Source: an uncultured Planococcus sp. (lineage in GTDB: Bacteria; Bacillota; Bacilli; Bacillales_A; Planococcaceae). From it: a stretch of DNA of 64,000 nt. Positions within the stretch are counted from its first letter, which is position 1, and every line of letters starts with the position of its first letter. Where the stretch lies: assembly GCA_947493585.1 (NCBI GenBank), contig CANLRI010000002.1:310001-374000 (forward strand), read 5' to 3'. The notes under the pieces are model-generated. The model was not told the DNA's origin. It ran no database searches and saw nothing but the letters and a program-made list of their open reading frames with translations. The position numbers and the translations under genes are program-made. Of the stretch, positions 41,676-50,811 are shown piece by piece.

Positions 41676-43709
41676 ATGGAATTATTGCTGACTATAATAA
41701 TCCTGCTGATCGCACTCCTCGTCTCCAATGTAGTGAGCCACTACGTGCCGCAAGTGCCGGCAGCACTTATCCAAGTGGCACTCGGGATGATCATTGTGCT
41801 GGTCTTCGAGGACTTTACATTTGAATTGGAAGCCGAATGGTTTCTGCTGTTGTTTATCGCACCGCTCTTGTTCAACGATGGGCGGCATTTCCCACGCGAG
41901 GAATTATGGCGCATGCGTGGGCCGATTTTCGGCAACGCCGTCATCTTAGTGTTGCTGACGACTTTGATCGGCGGTTATTTTATCCACTGGCTTATTGAAG
42001 ACATCCCGCTTGCCGCAGCGTTTGCACTCGCTGCCATCCTGTCGCCAACGGACCCTGTCGCAGTCAATGGCATCTCGCAGCGCGTCCGCATCCCAAGCAA
42101 TGTCCTGAGCCTCGTGCGCGGCGAATCGCTGATCAATGACGCCTCGGGGCTCGTCGCATTCAATTATGCAGTCGCCGCAGTCGTCACCGGGACCTTCTCG
42201 CTTTACTCCGCTATTTTTAATTTCTCCTATAAATTTTTGATTGGTGCGCTTCTTGGAGCTGTAATCGCATTGCTGTTTGTTGGCATCCGCTTATTGTTCC
42301 GCAAACAAGGAATCAATGACGTCACGTTCCATTCGCTCCTCCAGATCATGACGCCGTTCATCATCTTTGTTGTCGCGGAAGAATTATTGGGGGCTTCCGG
42401 TGTTATCGCCGTGGTCGTCGGAGGGGTTGTCCATTCGCTCGTTCAGGAAGATACCGAAGCGCTGGTCGCAGAAGAGCAGATGCTGACGGAAAACATTTGG
42501 ACAATTATCACCTTCGTGCTGAACGGTATCATCTTCTTGCTGCTTGGGCTCAACATCCCGGGAGCGATGAGCGGTGCGTTGGAGAATCCAGATTTGGATG
42601 AAAGCGTCTTGCTGTCGTATGTCTTGGCGATTACGGCCATGCTGTTAGGGATCCGGTTTATTTGGGCTTATTTATTCTCCCAATACGAATACCGTTTTGG
42701 CAAAATGGAAGATGCAGCAAAACCGAGCCTGAAACTGACCTTATTCGTCAGCCTGACCGGTGTCCGCGGAACGGTGACGATGGTCGGGATTTTGTCTTTG
42801 CCGGTAATCATTGAAGGCGGCTATATCTTCCCGCAGCGTTCCCTGCTGCTGTTTCTTGCCGTCGGAACGATTCTATTGACGCTGCTGCTCGCCACCGCAT
42901 GCTTGCCGCTGCTCAGCAAAGGGAAACTTGCTGGAAGCGATGACGGCGATACGATTGATTTGGAAGAAGCGCGGCGCCGTATTTTGTTGGCATCGATTGC
43001 TCGTATCAAATCAGAAATGACCGAAGCGAATGAAACCGCTGCTTATGAATTAATGGATGAATACCGTTTGCGTTTTCAGCAAGTTCAACCTGAAGGCGAG
43101 GAAGCGAAAGAAGCAAATAAGAAATACCAGCGCCGCATGAAGGAAGTGCGGCTGCGGGCTTTGAAAGCCGAGCGCCGCTTTATCGAAAGGCTGAAGAAGA
43201 CAGAAGGCATGGAACGGGAAGTGTACGAAGCATTCGAGCATTCGCTGAACCGGCGCGAGGAAGCTATTGCCCATAACGCCCGGTCCACCTTGATTTATTT
43301 GCAAGGGAAATTGATCCGCGCGTGGCGTAGATTCCGCGGGGAAAACTGGCAGGACGAAGAAATCCAACTAGTTGAATACCAGGTCGGCCGCGAGGTGCAA
43401 TTGAAGGCGCTCGAAGCCGCCCTTGAGAATTTAGAAGCTTATCGTCAAAAAGCGTCCCATAAAGACATCGTCGAAGCGGTTTTGACCGAGTACCGGAAAA
43501 TGATCAGCCGTTTGAGAAAGCCTGAAACTTTGTACGACGAACGTTATGAGATGCAGAAAGAAGAGTTGCGCATCAATGTCATGGATATGGGCCGCGCCAA
43601 AATTTACGATATGTACGATGCCGCTGAAATCACGCGGCAACAGGCGAAAGAATTAAGAAAATACATCAATTACATCGAAAGCGTCACTTTATACGATCCA
43701 ACGGAATAA
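41676..43709 (+). CDS. CPA1-family Na+/H+ antiporter
   Basis: A 677-residue antiporter. About twelve transmembrane helices (to about residue 415) carry the CPA1 ion-binding motifs SPTDPVAVNGIS and RGESLINDASG. A roughly 250-residue charged, helical cytoplasmic C-terminus follows (repeated Arg/Glu/Lys). The size and tail match B. subtilis NhaK (YvgP). It exchanges Na+ (or K+) for H+ and fits a halotolerant lifestyle, together with the sodium channel and KtrA in this window. ATG 41676 has GGGGAA upstream. It ends directly in a terminator hairpin. Confidence 0.9.
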   Translation: MELLLTIIILLIALLVSNVVSHYVPQVPAALIQVALGMIIVLVFEDFTFELEAEWFLLLFIAPLLFNDGRHFPREELWRMRGPIFGNAVILVLLTTLIGGYFIHWLIEDIPLAAAFALAAILSPTDPVAVNGISQRVRIPSNVLSLVRGESLINDASGLVAFNYAVAAVVTGTFSLYSAIFNFSYKFLIGALLGAVIALLFVGIRLLFRKQGINDVTFHSLLQIMTPFIIFVVAEELLGASGVIAVVVGGVVHSLVQEDTEALVAEEQMLTENIWTIITFVLNGIIFLLLGLNIPGAMSGALENPDLDESVLLSYVLAITAMLLGIRFIWAYLFSQYEYRFGKMEDAAKPSLKLTLFVSLTGVRGTVTMVGILSLPVIIEGGYIFPQRSLLLFLAVGTILLTLLLATACLPLLSKGKLAGSDDGDTIDLEEARRRILLASIARIKSEMTEANETAAYELMDEYRLRFQQVQPEGEEAKEANKKYQRRMKEVRLRALKAERRFIERLKKTEGMEREVYEAFEHSLNRREEAIAHNARSTLIYLQGKLIRAWRRFRGENWQDEEIQLVEYQVGREVQLKALEAALENLEAYRQKASHKDIVEAVLTEYRKMISRLRKPETLYDERYEMQKEELRINVMDMGRAKIYDMYDAAEITRQQAKELRKYINYIESVTLYDPTE

Positions 43710-43736
43710 AAGCAGAAGCTCAAGCTTCTGCTTTTT
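43708..43736 (+). terminator. Antiporter terminator, left copy
   Basis: AAAGCAGAAGCT / AGCTTCTGCTTTTT overlaps the stop codon. A copy differing at one base lies at 43974-44001, on the far side of the repeat element. Confidence 0.85.
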
Positions 43737-43973
43737 AGTATGTTGAATAAGTTCGCAATCCACTATAAGCCAACGAAGAAACTGGCTTTTCGACATTATA
43801 TAATCAGTGGTCTGCCTGAGTATTTGGAGAAGCGTTTGCTCGACTCCTGTGGGATTAGCGGGTTTGAGAGACCCCGCAGGAACGAAGTGACGAGGAGGCT
43901 CGATCCCCGCCCCACGGAAAGCGAGCAATAAGCTTCGGAAAATGCGATTATCAAGTGTTTCTCTGCAGCTTGG
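43737..43973. repeat. Interspersed long-hairpin repeat element, copy 2
   Basis: About 237 bp between two copies of the antiporter terminator. It starts TATGTTGAATAAG and contains a core (43822-43946) bounded by TATTTGGAGAAGCG and CTTCGGAAAATGCG. These ends form long imperfect inverted arms enclosing GACTCCTGTGGGATTAGCG, GAGACCCCGCAGGA and GACGAGGAGGCTCG. It is homologous end to end with 60983-61222. No coding capacity. Confidence 0.82.
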
Positions 43974-44001
43974 AAAGCAGAAGCTCAGGCTTCTGCTTTT
44001 T
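43974..44001 (+). terminator. Antiporter terminator, right (duplicate) copy
   Basis: AAAGCAGAAGCT / AGGCTTCTGCTTTTT, 27 of 28 bases identical to the left copy 266 bp upstream; no gene lies between. Confidence 0.8.
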
Positions 44002-44082
44002 CATTTTGATTGAAAAATCTGTCACTTCTGTAAACGACATGCTTTCTTCAGAATAAAAAGCGAACAAAATTTTAAAAATCTA

Positions 44083-44110
44083 TTGAATCGTCCGTTATAT
44101 AGCGTAGACT
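44083..44110 (+). promoter_or_regulatory. Promoter of the DUF3100 operon
   Basis: TTGAAT (44083-44088), 16-bp spacer, TAGACT (44105-44110), 65 bp before the start. Confidence 0.4.
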
Positions 44111-44174
44111 AGGTTTATGGATTGCGGTTTAATCGAATAATCGCTGTCATTTCCGAAGAAAGCGAGGAGAGAAG

Positions 44175-44996
44175 ATGGAGAAAGTAGAATTGAAAACAGT
44201 CATTAAGGATTGGCGTTTGCATGCCATTGCATTCATTTTAGTAGCCATTACCGAAGCAATTGGCCAGTTTAGCATTGCTGTAGGGCCAGGAGTTATTCTA
44301 TTATTGCCGATGCTTTATGCATTCTTTTTGGGGCTTGGATTGTATTTCACGCCGCTCATTTCTGAGAAAAACGCTAAAAATGCAGAACCGCTCATTATTT
44401 TAGGGGTGACCTTGCTCATTGCCAAAATCGGCGTTACGATTGGGCCGCAGATTGAAGCGATCATTGCAGCAGGGCCAGCGCTCCTATTGCAAGAACTTGG
44501 CAATTTGGGAACGATTTTTCTGGCGCTGCCACTTGCAGTACTGCTTGGGTTCCGTCGTGAAAGCATTGGCATGACCCATTCGATTGCACGTGAGCCGAAT
44601 GTCGGGCTCATTGTAAACAAGTTCGGGTTTTCTTCACCGGAAGGCCGCGGTGTTATGGCGGTCTATATTTTCGGAACGGTTTTTGGCGCAGTTTTTCTTG
44701 GCTTGATTTCCGGGTTGCTGGCGACGGCGACGCCGCTTCATCCCTTGTCGTTTGCCATGGCCTCAGGCGTTGGGAGCGGGTCGATGATGGCTGCGGCGAG
44801 TGGTTCGCTAATCGGGGCCTATCCTGAACTCGAAGAACAGATCGTGGCTTTTGCCGGAGCGAGTAATCTATTGTCGCTGTCTACTGGTTTGTATTTCAGT
44901 ATTTTCATTGGCTTGCCGCTGACGGAGAAATTATATAGCATTATGATGAGAAGATCGGAACGAAAAGCTGCGAAAGGGGGCGGGCCAAATGCTTAA
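44175..44996 (+). CDS. DUF3100 membrane protein (probable transporter subunit)
   Basis: A 273-residue polytopic membrane protein with seven or eight helices and Gly-rich re-entrant-looking stretches (AMASGVGSGSMMAAASGSL; GPGVILLLPMLYAFFLGLG). It matches the DUF3100 family pattern. Its end overlaps the next membrane gene by 8 bp. Such two-part membrane pairs are usually metabolite transporters, but the substrate is unknown. ATG 44175 has GAGGAGAG upstream. Confidence 0.75.
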   Translation: MEKVELKTVIKDWRLHAIAFILVAITEAIGQFSIAVGPGVILLLPMLYAFFLGLGLYFTPLISEKNAKNAEPLIILGVTLLIAKIGVTIGPQIEAIIAAGPALLLQELGNLGTIFLALPLAVLLGFRRESIGMTHSIAREPNVGLIVNKFGFSSPEGRGVMAVYIFGTVFGAVFLGLISGLLATATPLHPLSFAMASGVGSGSMMAAASGSLIGAYPELEEQIVAFAGASNLLSLSTGLYFSIFIGLPLTEKLYSIMMRRSERKAAKGGGPNA

Positions 44997-45441
44997 AAGC
45001 GTAATTGAATGGACGTGGGTCTTAGCCATTTTTGGTATCGCTGCCTTGATCGGAAATTGGTTCGGAATGGACGTCTTGCCCTGGAATGCGATTCCAGGAA
45101 TGCTAGTCTTGATCGCCGTGAGCCTCGTCGGTTTGATGCTGGAGAAAGCATTGCCTTTTAGCATGCCGGCAGTTGGCTACATCGGCATACTTGCCATTAT
45201 TATCTCCTTGCCATGGTTTCCGGGTTCGGATTATGTCGTTTCCTGGACGAGCCAGATCGGTATTTTGGCGCTTGCTACGCCAATTCTCGCTTATGCGGGC
45301 ATTTCGGTCGGTTCGAACTGGGCTGATTTCCGCAAGCTGGGCTTTCGAAGCTTTTTGGTCGCCATTGCAGTCTTTCTTGGGACCTTCATCGGTTCCGCTC
45401 TTATCGCTGAAGTAATCTTGCGTTGGCAAGGCATTATCTAA
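44989..45441 (+). CDS. Membrane protein, partner of the DUF3100 protein
   Basis: A 150-residue membrane protein with five helices and GISVGSNWADFRKLGFRSFLVA near the C-terminus, a wording seen in DUF340/LysO- or permease-like halves. It overlaps the DUF3100 gene by 8 bp (ATG 44989 inside its last codons, with AAAGGGGGCGGG upstream). The two therefore are translated together and probably form one transporter. A glycerate kinase gene follows after two hairpins. Confidence 0.7.
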   Translation: MLKSVIEWTWVLAIFGIAALIGNWFGMDVLPWNAIPGMLVLIAVSLVGLMLEKALPFSMPAVGYIGILAIIISLPWFPGSDYVVSWTSQIGILALATPILAYAGISVGSNWADFRKLGFRSFLVAIAVFLGTFIGSALIAEVILRWQGII

Positions 45442-45446
45442 ACACT

Positions 45447-45479
45447 AAATCCCCGCAGCCAATCTGGCTGCGGGGATTT
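45447..45479 (+). terminator. Intrinsic terminator-like hairpin
   Basis: AAATCCCCGCAGCC / GGCTGCGGGGATTT, a 14-bp perfect stem with an AATCT loop, 6 bp after the stop. Confidence 0.75.
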
Positions 45480-45501
45480 AGTAATTGAGCTCAAAAGAAA
45501 T

Positions 45502-45529
45502 GGCCTGATGCAGTTGACAGCATCAGGCC
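45502..45529. repeat. Second hairpin before the glycerate kinase gene
   Basis: GGCCTGATGC / GCATCAGGCC with an AGTTGACA loop. It lacks a T-run on the plus strand, so it is a structural element of unknown role rather than a clear terminator. Confidence 0.5.
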
Positions 45530-45694
45530 TTCAAAAAATTTGGGGGTGAAGGGGAAGCTCACTAAACGCTTCTGTTAACTACTTACCACATGCCAATCGT
45601 GCTCAAACATCTTGCTGCAACTTTTTAAAACTTGTACATTCTATATAGATAGATTTTTTAACGATCGCATGTAGTTGTATAGAGGAGGGGTTAG

Positions 45695-46840
45695 ATGAAA
45701 ATTATCGTGGCGCCGGATTCTTTTAAAGGCAGTATTTCTGCAGAGCAAGCCGCACGCGCAATGGCCGAAGGGATACAGGCCGCCGCTCCAGGCAGTGAGA
45801 TCATCGAGTTGCCGTCTGCAGATGGCGGTGAAGGAACAATGGTGAATCTGGTTGCAGCAACAAACGGCCGCATGGTTGCGCATCAAGTATCAGGGCCACT
45901 CGGAAAACCGGTCGCTGCCAGTTACGGAGTGCTCGGGAATGGCGAGACTTGCGTCATTGAAATTGCAGAGGCATCCGGATTGACCTTGCTTTCGCAAACA
46001 GAGCGCAACCCAGAGCGTGCCTCTACGGAAGGCACCGGGGAATTGATCCGTCATGCGCTCGACGCTGGGTTTCGGGAGTTCATCATTGGGCTTGGAGGCA
46101 GCGCGACGAATGACGGAGGCACAGGAATACTGCGTGCACTCGGCATGCGTTTTCTCAACGCTTTGGGTGAGGAGCTGCCGCCAGGAGCCGAGGCGCTGAA
46201 TGAACTGCACACGATAGATGCAGGCTCTTTTGATCCGCGCATCCAGGCTTGCCGGTTCGTCATCGCGAGTGACGTCGACAATCCGCTGATCGGATTGAAC
46301 GGCGCTTCACATATATTCGGCCCGCAAAAAGGCGCGACCGATTCAATGGTGGAAGCACTGGATCGAAAGTTAAGCCACTATGCCGATATTGTGGAGGAGC
46401 AGACGGGAATATCTTTGCACGACTATCCGGGTGCAGGGGCAGCGGGCGGTGCAGGCGGTGCGTTTTTGGCATTTTTCCCTGCTGTCATGCAGCGCGGCAT
46501 CGATGTCGTTCTGGAAGCTTCGGGATTTTCGCAAAGCGTGGCGTCGAGTGATGTGATTTTCACGGGTGAAGGAAAATCCGACCGCCAAACCTTATCCGGA
46601 AAAACCGCTTTTGGCATTGCCCAAATGGCTGCTGTTCACGGCAAGCCGGCCATCTTATTATCCGGTATGATCGATCCGGAGAGCCGCGGGGACTTGTTGC
46701 GCTTTTTCGAAGAAGTGCATTCAGTATCAGGCGGAGAGATTACAGAAAAACAGTCGATGGATGATGCATATACTCATCTGTGCAGACGGACAGCGGAAAT
46801 CTTCAAGGCTTATTTGGACAGTCATCCACAATCAAATTAA
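45695..46840 (+). CDS. Glycerate kinase (GarK/GlxK type)
   Basis: A 381-residue glycerate kinase, type 1, phosphorylating glycerate to 2-phosphoglycerate with ATP. Signature stretches: KIIVAPDSFKGSISA at the N-terminus, PSADGGEGT, GLGGSATNDGG, GPQKGAT and FTGEGKSDRQTLSGK. Length is normal. ATG 45695 has GAGGAGGGG upstream. It lies downstream of the DUF3100 transporter pair, which could supply its substrate; that is inference because hairpins lie between them. Confidence 0.92.
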   Translation: MKIIVAPDSFKGSISAEQAARAMAEGIQAAAPGSEIIELPSADGGEGTMVNLVAATNGRMVAHQVSGPLGKPVAASYGVLGNGETCVIEIAEASGLTLLSQTERNPERASTEGTGELIRHALDAGFREFIIGLGGSATNDGGTGILRALGMRFLNALGEELPPGAEALNELHTIDAGSFDPRIQACRFVIASDVDNPLIGLNGASHIFGPQKGATDSMVEALDRKLSHYADIVEEQTGISLHDYPGAGAAGGAGGAFLAFFPAVMQRGIDVVLEASGFSQSVASSDVIFTGEGKSDRQTLSGKTAFGIAQMAAVHGKPAILLSGMIDPESRGDLLRFFEEVHSVSGGEITEKQSMDDAYTHLCRRTAEIFKAYLDSHPQSN

Positions 46841-46959
46841 GCATCTGCATAATTTTCACGTGGAACAGGTGTAACAAAATGCGAAATGGGGTAGAAATCA
46901 TTAACTGCCCCAAGCGTATATGTACATTTGGGCGAACTGAAAATAAGGAGGGATTTCCC

Positions 46960-47325
46960 GTGACGACGCCAATGACCAGAAGCAAGCTTCGAAAAGAAAC
47001 CAGCAGTTTATATTCGGATATGATGGCTTTTTATAAACGCTTTTCCAAGGCCCATGAACCAGGAGCTATGGATTTGCAGCGTATGAAAATGAACCTGGAC
47101 AGGTTAAATCCAACTTCAACCGGAGAACAGATCGAAGCGATCCGCTTTTTGGAATTTTTTCTGGCGATTCATCTCGGGCAAATCGATTCCGCACATGAAG
47201 CAGAGCGCATCCGCCTGCTGGGCCGTGCTAAAGAATACACGATCCGGGATTCGAGGCAACGACGTGCGCTGAGAAAATGGCGACGCGAAGTGAAAGAGGA
47301 AGAAAGCAGCGAACAGGCTGTGTGA
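46960..47325 (+). CDS. Soluble protein of unknown function
   Basis: A 121-residue, helical, strongly basic protein (TRSKLRKETSSLYSDMMAFYKRF; ending RRALRKWRREVKEEES). GTG 46960 is chosen since AAGGAGGGA lies eight bases upstream; longer in-frame starts lack a site. It is monocistronic with a terminator directly at its end. No family or catalytic motif is recognised; nucleic-acid or membrane-surface binding is possible given the charge. Confidence 0.55.
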   Translation: MTTPMTRSKLRKETSSLYSDMMAFYKRFSKAHEPGAMDLQRMKMNLDRLNPTSTGEQIEAIRFLEFFLAIHLGQIDSAHEAERIRLLGRAKEYTIRDSRQRRALRKWRREVKEEESSEQAV

Positions 47326-47326
47326 G

Positions 47327-47355
47327 AAAAAAGAGCCGTGACTGGCTCTTTTTTT
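47327..47355 (+). terminator. Intrinsic terminator
   Basis: AAAAGAGCC / GGCTCTTTTTTT arms with a GTGACT loop. Confidence 0.8.
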
Positions 47356-47437
47356 AGTGCCTGAAATTTCACCCTCCAAAGCAAAAGGAAACACGCTATA
47401 ATGAAGCTGTTATGTAACATTGAATGGAGGCCGAACG

Positions 47438-48736
47438 ATGGCTAAAGAAAAAACGCAAGCAGGCAGTCAAGCGCTTGAAAGCTATATCGAGTCACCGGAA
47501 AATTTGCAAGGCTTGTATAAGCGTACTTTATGGATTGTCATGCTCTCGCAAATTTTCGGGGGTGCTGGCCTGGCTGCCGGGATTACAGTCGGCGCATTGC
47601 TCGCCCGGGATATGCTTGGCACAGAAAGCTATGCAGGACTTCCGGTCTTTCTCTTTACACTGGGATCGGCAGGGGCAGCGCTCGTCGTCGGGCGAATGTC
47701 TCAGCGTTTCGGCCGCAGGACAGGCTTAGCTGCTGGGTTTCTTACTGGTGGTATCGGCTCGATTGGCGTCGTCTTTGCCGCGATATGGGGCAATGTCTTT
47801 CTACTATTCCTATCGCTTGTCATCTACGGAGCGGGAACGGCGACAAATCTTCAAGCGCGTTATGCAGGAACAGACCTGGCAAGCACAAAACAACGTGGCA
47901 CGGCCATTAGTGTCGCAATGGTGGCGACGACGTTCGGCGCATTTGCCGGGCCGAACCTGGTAGGTGTCATGGGAAGTTTCGCTGAATCGATTGGAGTGCC
48001 GGCACTTGCCGGGCCGTTCATTTTAGCGGGAGTCGCTTACATACTTGCGGGCATCGTGTTGTTTGCGCTATTGCGTCCAGATCCGCTCATGGTGTCGCGT
48101 TTTATCAGCGATCAGCAAAAGCGCGATCAGGCAGCGTCTGGAGAACAAGAAGTGGAAGGACCTGCGGTCAATAGCCGCGGCGTTTTCCTCGGTGCGACAG
48201 TCATGGTCATCACGCAAATCGTCATGGTGGCGATCATGACGATGACTCCGGTCCATATGGGCCATCATGGGCATTCGCTCAATGCAATCGGCATGGTCAT
48301 TGGCATCCATGTCGCGGCAATGTATTTGCCTTCGCTCGTGACCGGAGTGCTGGTCGATAAAGCCGGACGCGTTGCGATGGTCGTCGCGGCCGGAATAACG
48401 CTGCTTGCAGCTGGGTTGGTTGCGGTGTTCGCCCCTGGAGATTCGCTGTTTGTGCTGATCCTGGCACTGGCGCTGCTTGGGCTTGGCTGGAATTTCGGTT
48501 TGATCAGCGGCACGGCATTGATCGTCGATTCGACGAAACCGAGTGCGCGGGCAAAAACGCAAGGAACGGTCGATGTCCTGATCGCTCTAGCGGGTGCGAC
48601 TGGAGGCGGCATGTCGGGAATGATTGTAGCCGGCACCAGCTTTGTGGTGCTATCGCTTGCCGGCGGGGTTCTGTCATTATTATTGGTGCCTGTCGTCATT
48701 TGGTTTTGGCGCAATCAAGAAACCAGTATTTCATAA
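47438..48736 (+). CDS. MFS transporter
   Basis: A 432-residue major facilitator with twelve predicted helices. The A-motif-like loop between helices 2 and 3 reads GRMSQRFGRRTG, and a His-rich stretch PVHMGHHGHS lies at the start of the second half. The latter is found in a subset of MFS proteins annotated as metal- or drug-related; the substrate is unknown. ATG 47438 follows TGGAGG. It is monocistronic with a strong terminator. Confidence 0.87.
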   Translation: MAKEKTQAGSQALESYIESPENLQGLYKRTLWIVMLSQIFGGAGLAAGITVGALLARDMLGTESYAGLPVFLFTLGSAGAALVVGRMSQRFGRRTGLAAGFLTGGIGSIGVVFAAIWGNVFLLFLSLVIYGAGTATNLQARYAGTDLASTKQRGTAISVAMVATTFGAFAGPNLVGVMGSFAESIGVPALAGPFILAGVAYILAGIVLFALLRPDPLMVSRFISDQQKRDQAASGEQEVEGPAVNSRGVFLGATVMVITQIVMVAIMTMTPVHMGHHGHSLNAIGMVIGIHVAAMYLPSLVTGVLVDKAGRVAMVVAAGITLLAAGLVAVFAPGDSLFVLILALALLGLGWNFGLISGTALIVDSTKPSARAKTQGTVDVLIALAGATGGGMSGMIVAGTSFVVLSLAGGVLSLLLVPVVIWFWRNQETSIS

Positions 48737-48737
48737 A

Positions 48738-48770
48738 AGAGCGGAGGCTTAAATGCCTCCGCTTTTTTTT
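48738..48770 (+). terminator. Intrinsic terminator
   Basis: AGCGGAGGC / GCCTCCGCT with a TTAAAT loop and a T8 run. Confidence 0.85.
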
Positions 48771-48862
48771 CATTCTCATGGAATTTTAATGTTCTCCTCA
48801 GCCGTCACTCAGCCTGCGCGGATATGCTAGAACTATCATAAAGCGAGAAAGGGTGTTTGAAG

Positions 48863-49717
48863 ATGAAGAAAATGACAGTAGGAATGGCCGCGGTGATTTT
48901 ATTGGCAGGATGCGGAACAGGACAAGAGACGAGCGAAACAACTACAGCTGACACTGAAAATGCCACGCAGCAACAAGTGGATGCAACGAATGGAAATAGC
49001 GACAAAGCGCAGGAAGAATCGACCGACCAAGCGGAAAGCAGCGGACAAGCAGCGCAAGACAAGCAAACAGCCTCTTCAGCAGCCAGCAGCGAGATCCGCG
49101 AATTCGACTTGGATTTGAAGTTCACGGATGACCGTAAATGGGAATTCGATTACGACCGCAAACAAGCGTCGATTGAACGTGATTCCGGAGACCGATTATC
49201 CGGCCAGCAAGCACAGGATGAATTTGCGCAGCTGTTCCAAGCCATCCAGTTTTCAACAGCACGCCCTCTTGACGAAATTAAGCGTGAAGTGTTGGAGGCA
49301 GTTAACGCTGAGCAAGCGGATGTACGGGACTTTGAGCTGGATGTGAAATTCGATTCGGGCGAAGAAATGGAAATCGATCACGATATGAGAAACGGCGGAA
49401 CCTCTGAAGAACTCGACGAATTCTCGCTCGATCTGACATTTGTCGGAGGCGGCGAAGCGAGTTACGACTTCGAGAGCAATGAGCGGGAAGCAGAAATCGA
49501 GCGCCGTGATGGGTCAGAAAGTGAAGGGGCAGGGGCACTTGAGGAAATGGAACAATTGATCGGCCAAGTCAATATCACGATGGATCGCTCTGTCGATGAC
49601 ATGAAAGCAGAAGTACTGCAAGCATTGGCAATCGATGCAGCTGAAGTAGAGGACTTTGATCTTGAAGTCGATTACCGGGGCGGCGAAGAAATTAAGTTTT
49701 CCCATGATATGAAATAA
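48863..49717 (+). CDS. YusW-like lipoprotein with internal duplication
   Basis: A 284-residue lipoprotein (lipobox LLAGC, Cys17), a Gln/Thr/Ser/Glu-rich spacer (to about 78), then two tandem YusW-like domains. Each begins with a similar strand (IREFDLDLKFTDDRKWEFDY; LDEFSLDLTFVGGGEASYDF) and ends with DMKAEVLQAL-like or EIKREVLEAV helices. The protein is very acidic. Function of YusW is unknown. ATG 48863 is preferred to TTG 48857. It is monocistronic. Confidence 0.75.
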   Translation: MKKMTVGMAAVILLAGCGTGQETSETTTADTENATQQQVDATNGNSDKAQEESTDQAESSGQAAQDKQTASSAASSEIREFDLDLKFTDDRKWEFDYDRKQASIERDSGDRLSGQQAQDEFAQLFQAIQFSTARPLDEIKREVLEAVNAEQADVRDFELDVKFDSGEEMEIDHDMRNGGTSEELDEFSLDLTFVGGGEASYDFESNEREAEIERRDGSESEGAGALEEMEQLIGQVNITMDRSVDDMKAEVLQALAIDAAEVEDFDLEVDYRGGEEIKFSHDMK

Positions 49718-49742
49718 CAGCTTCTAAGCATAGCGAGCATTA

Positions 49743-49778
49743 TAAAACCCCTCACCTGGATTGGCGAGGGGTTTTATT
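49743..49778. terminator. Bidirectional terminator
   Basis: AAAACCCCTC / GAGGGGTTTT arms between the YusW gene and the convergent ABC operon. Confidence 0.8.
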
Positions 49779-49788
49779 TGTAGGCGAT

Positions 49789-50781
49789 TTAGTTCAAAAA
49801 CTGTGTATCCGTCAACTCGCTGAAGTCCGGCTGTTCTTTCAGGAATTTCAAGTCGAATGATGAATCGCCGAAGGCTTGGATTTCTTCTCCGTCAATATCC
49901 GTGCTGAAGAACATATTGTCCCAAGCGCCATCGATAACGGATTTTTCAAGCTCCTGACCGGTAATATCATCGATTGTGGAAATGACGATTTCTTTGGATT
50001 CTTCCGGATTTTCTTCGATATAAGCAGTAGCTTCTTCGTGCGCATCGACAATGCCTTGTACGGTTTCAGGATCAGACTCGATCAATTCGCTGGAAGTGAC
50101 AAGTACAGATGCCGGAAGCGTGGTGCCAAACGAAATTTCATCAGGTTCGATGATCACTTTGGCGCCGGTATTTTGTGCAAGGACAGAAGCCCAAGGTTCA
50201 GGCGCAACCGCAACATCAATCTTGCCTGTGGCGAACATGGCCTCGTATTGTGCCGGGTTGCCGGTTTGGTGAATCATCTCGCCGCCAATGCGATTGGAAG
50301 TGACCTCATTTTCTTTCATGTACGTTTCAAATTGAACATCATGCGTGCAGCCAACGCGCGGCGTGATAAACGTGCTGCCCGGAATGTCTTCGATGGATTC
50401 GATGCCGCTGCCCTCACGTGCCATAACAACCGTTCCGCCGCTCGCCCCGCCGGCAATCATGCGTACATCTGCGCCGTTCGTGTAATTGTTCATTGCAGGG
50501 CCAGGACCGACCAGCCCACCGTCGATATCGCCAGTTTTCAGCGCGGTCATGAAGTCTGCACCATCAGCGAATGTGACGTATTCGACATTCGTGCCTTCAG
50601 GTAAATTGCTTTCATAAAATTGCTGGTCTTTTGCGACCATTGCCGTGGCATGGTCAAGGTTCGGGAAATAGCCAAGTACGATGGTATCTTCGGCATCGCC
50701 TGTCGCGGCACCAGATGCTCCGCAAGCCGATAGGATGCCTGCAGCTGCAAGTGAAGTTAAAATAAGTCCATATTTTTTCAT
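49789..50781 (-). CDS. ABC transporter substrate-binding lipoprotein (sulfonate/nitrate/taurine type)
   Basis: A 330-residue lipoprotein (lipobox LSAC) with an NMT1/SsuA-like periplasmic-binding fold: LGYFPNLDHATAMVA, DIDGGLVGPGPAMN, TFITPRVGCTHDVQFE and VAVAPEPWASVLA. It delivers an oxyanion such as a sulfonate to the permease. ATG 50781 follows GAGGAGG; the longer start lacks a site. It is the third gene of an ATPase-permease-binding protein operon. Proximity to cysK and a shared upstream motif favour a sulfur substrate (inference). Confidence 0.88.
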   Translation of the reverse strand: MKKYGLILTSLAAAGILSACGASGAATGDAEDTIVLGYFPNLDHATAMVAKDQQFYESNLPEGTNVEYVTFADGADFMTALKTGDIDGGLVGPGPAMNNYTNGADVRMIAGGASGGTVVMAREGSGIESIEDIPGSTFITPRVGCTHDVQFETYMKENEVTSNRIGGEMIHQTGNPAQYEAMFATGKIDVAVAPEPWASVLAQNTGAKVIIEPDEISFGTTLPASVLVTSSELIESDPETVQGIVDAHEEATAYIEENPEESKEIVISTIDDITGQELEKSVIDGAWDNMFFSTDIDGEEIQAFGDSSFDLKFLKEQPDFSELTDTQFLN

Positions 50782-50811
50782 GAAATAATACCTCCTCAAA
50801 TGGTTTGGATA

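Noticed and set aside
49876-50604. A 242-codon plus-strand open frame
   Set aside because: Antisense to the ABC substrate-binding protein gene, which has a lipobox and all family motifs.
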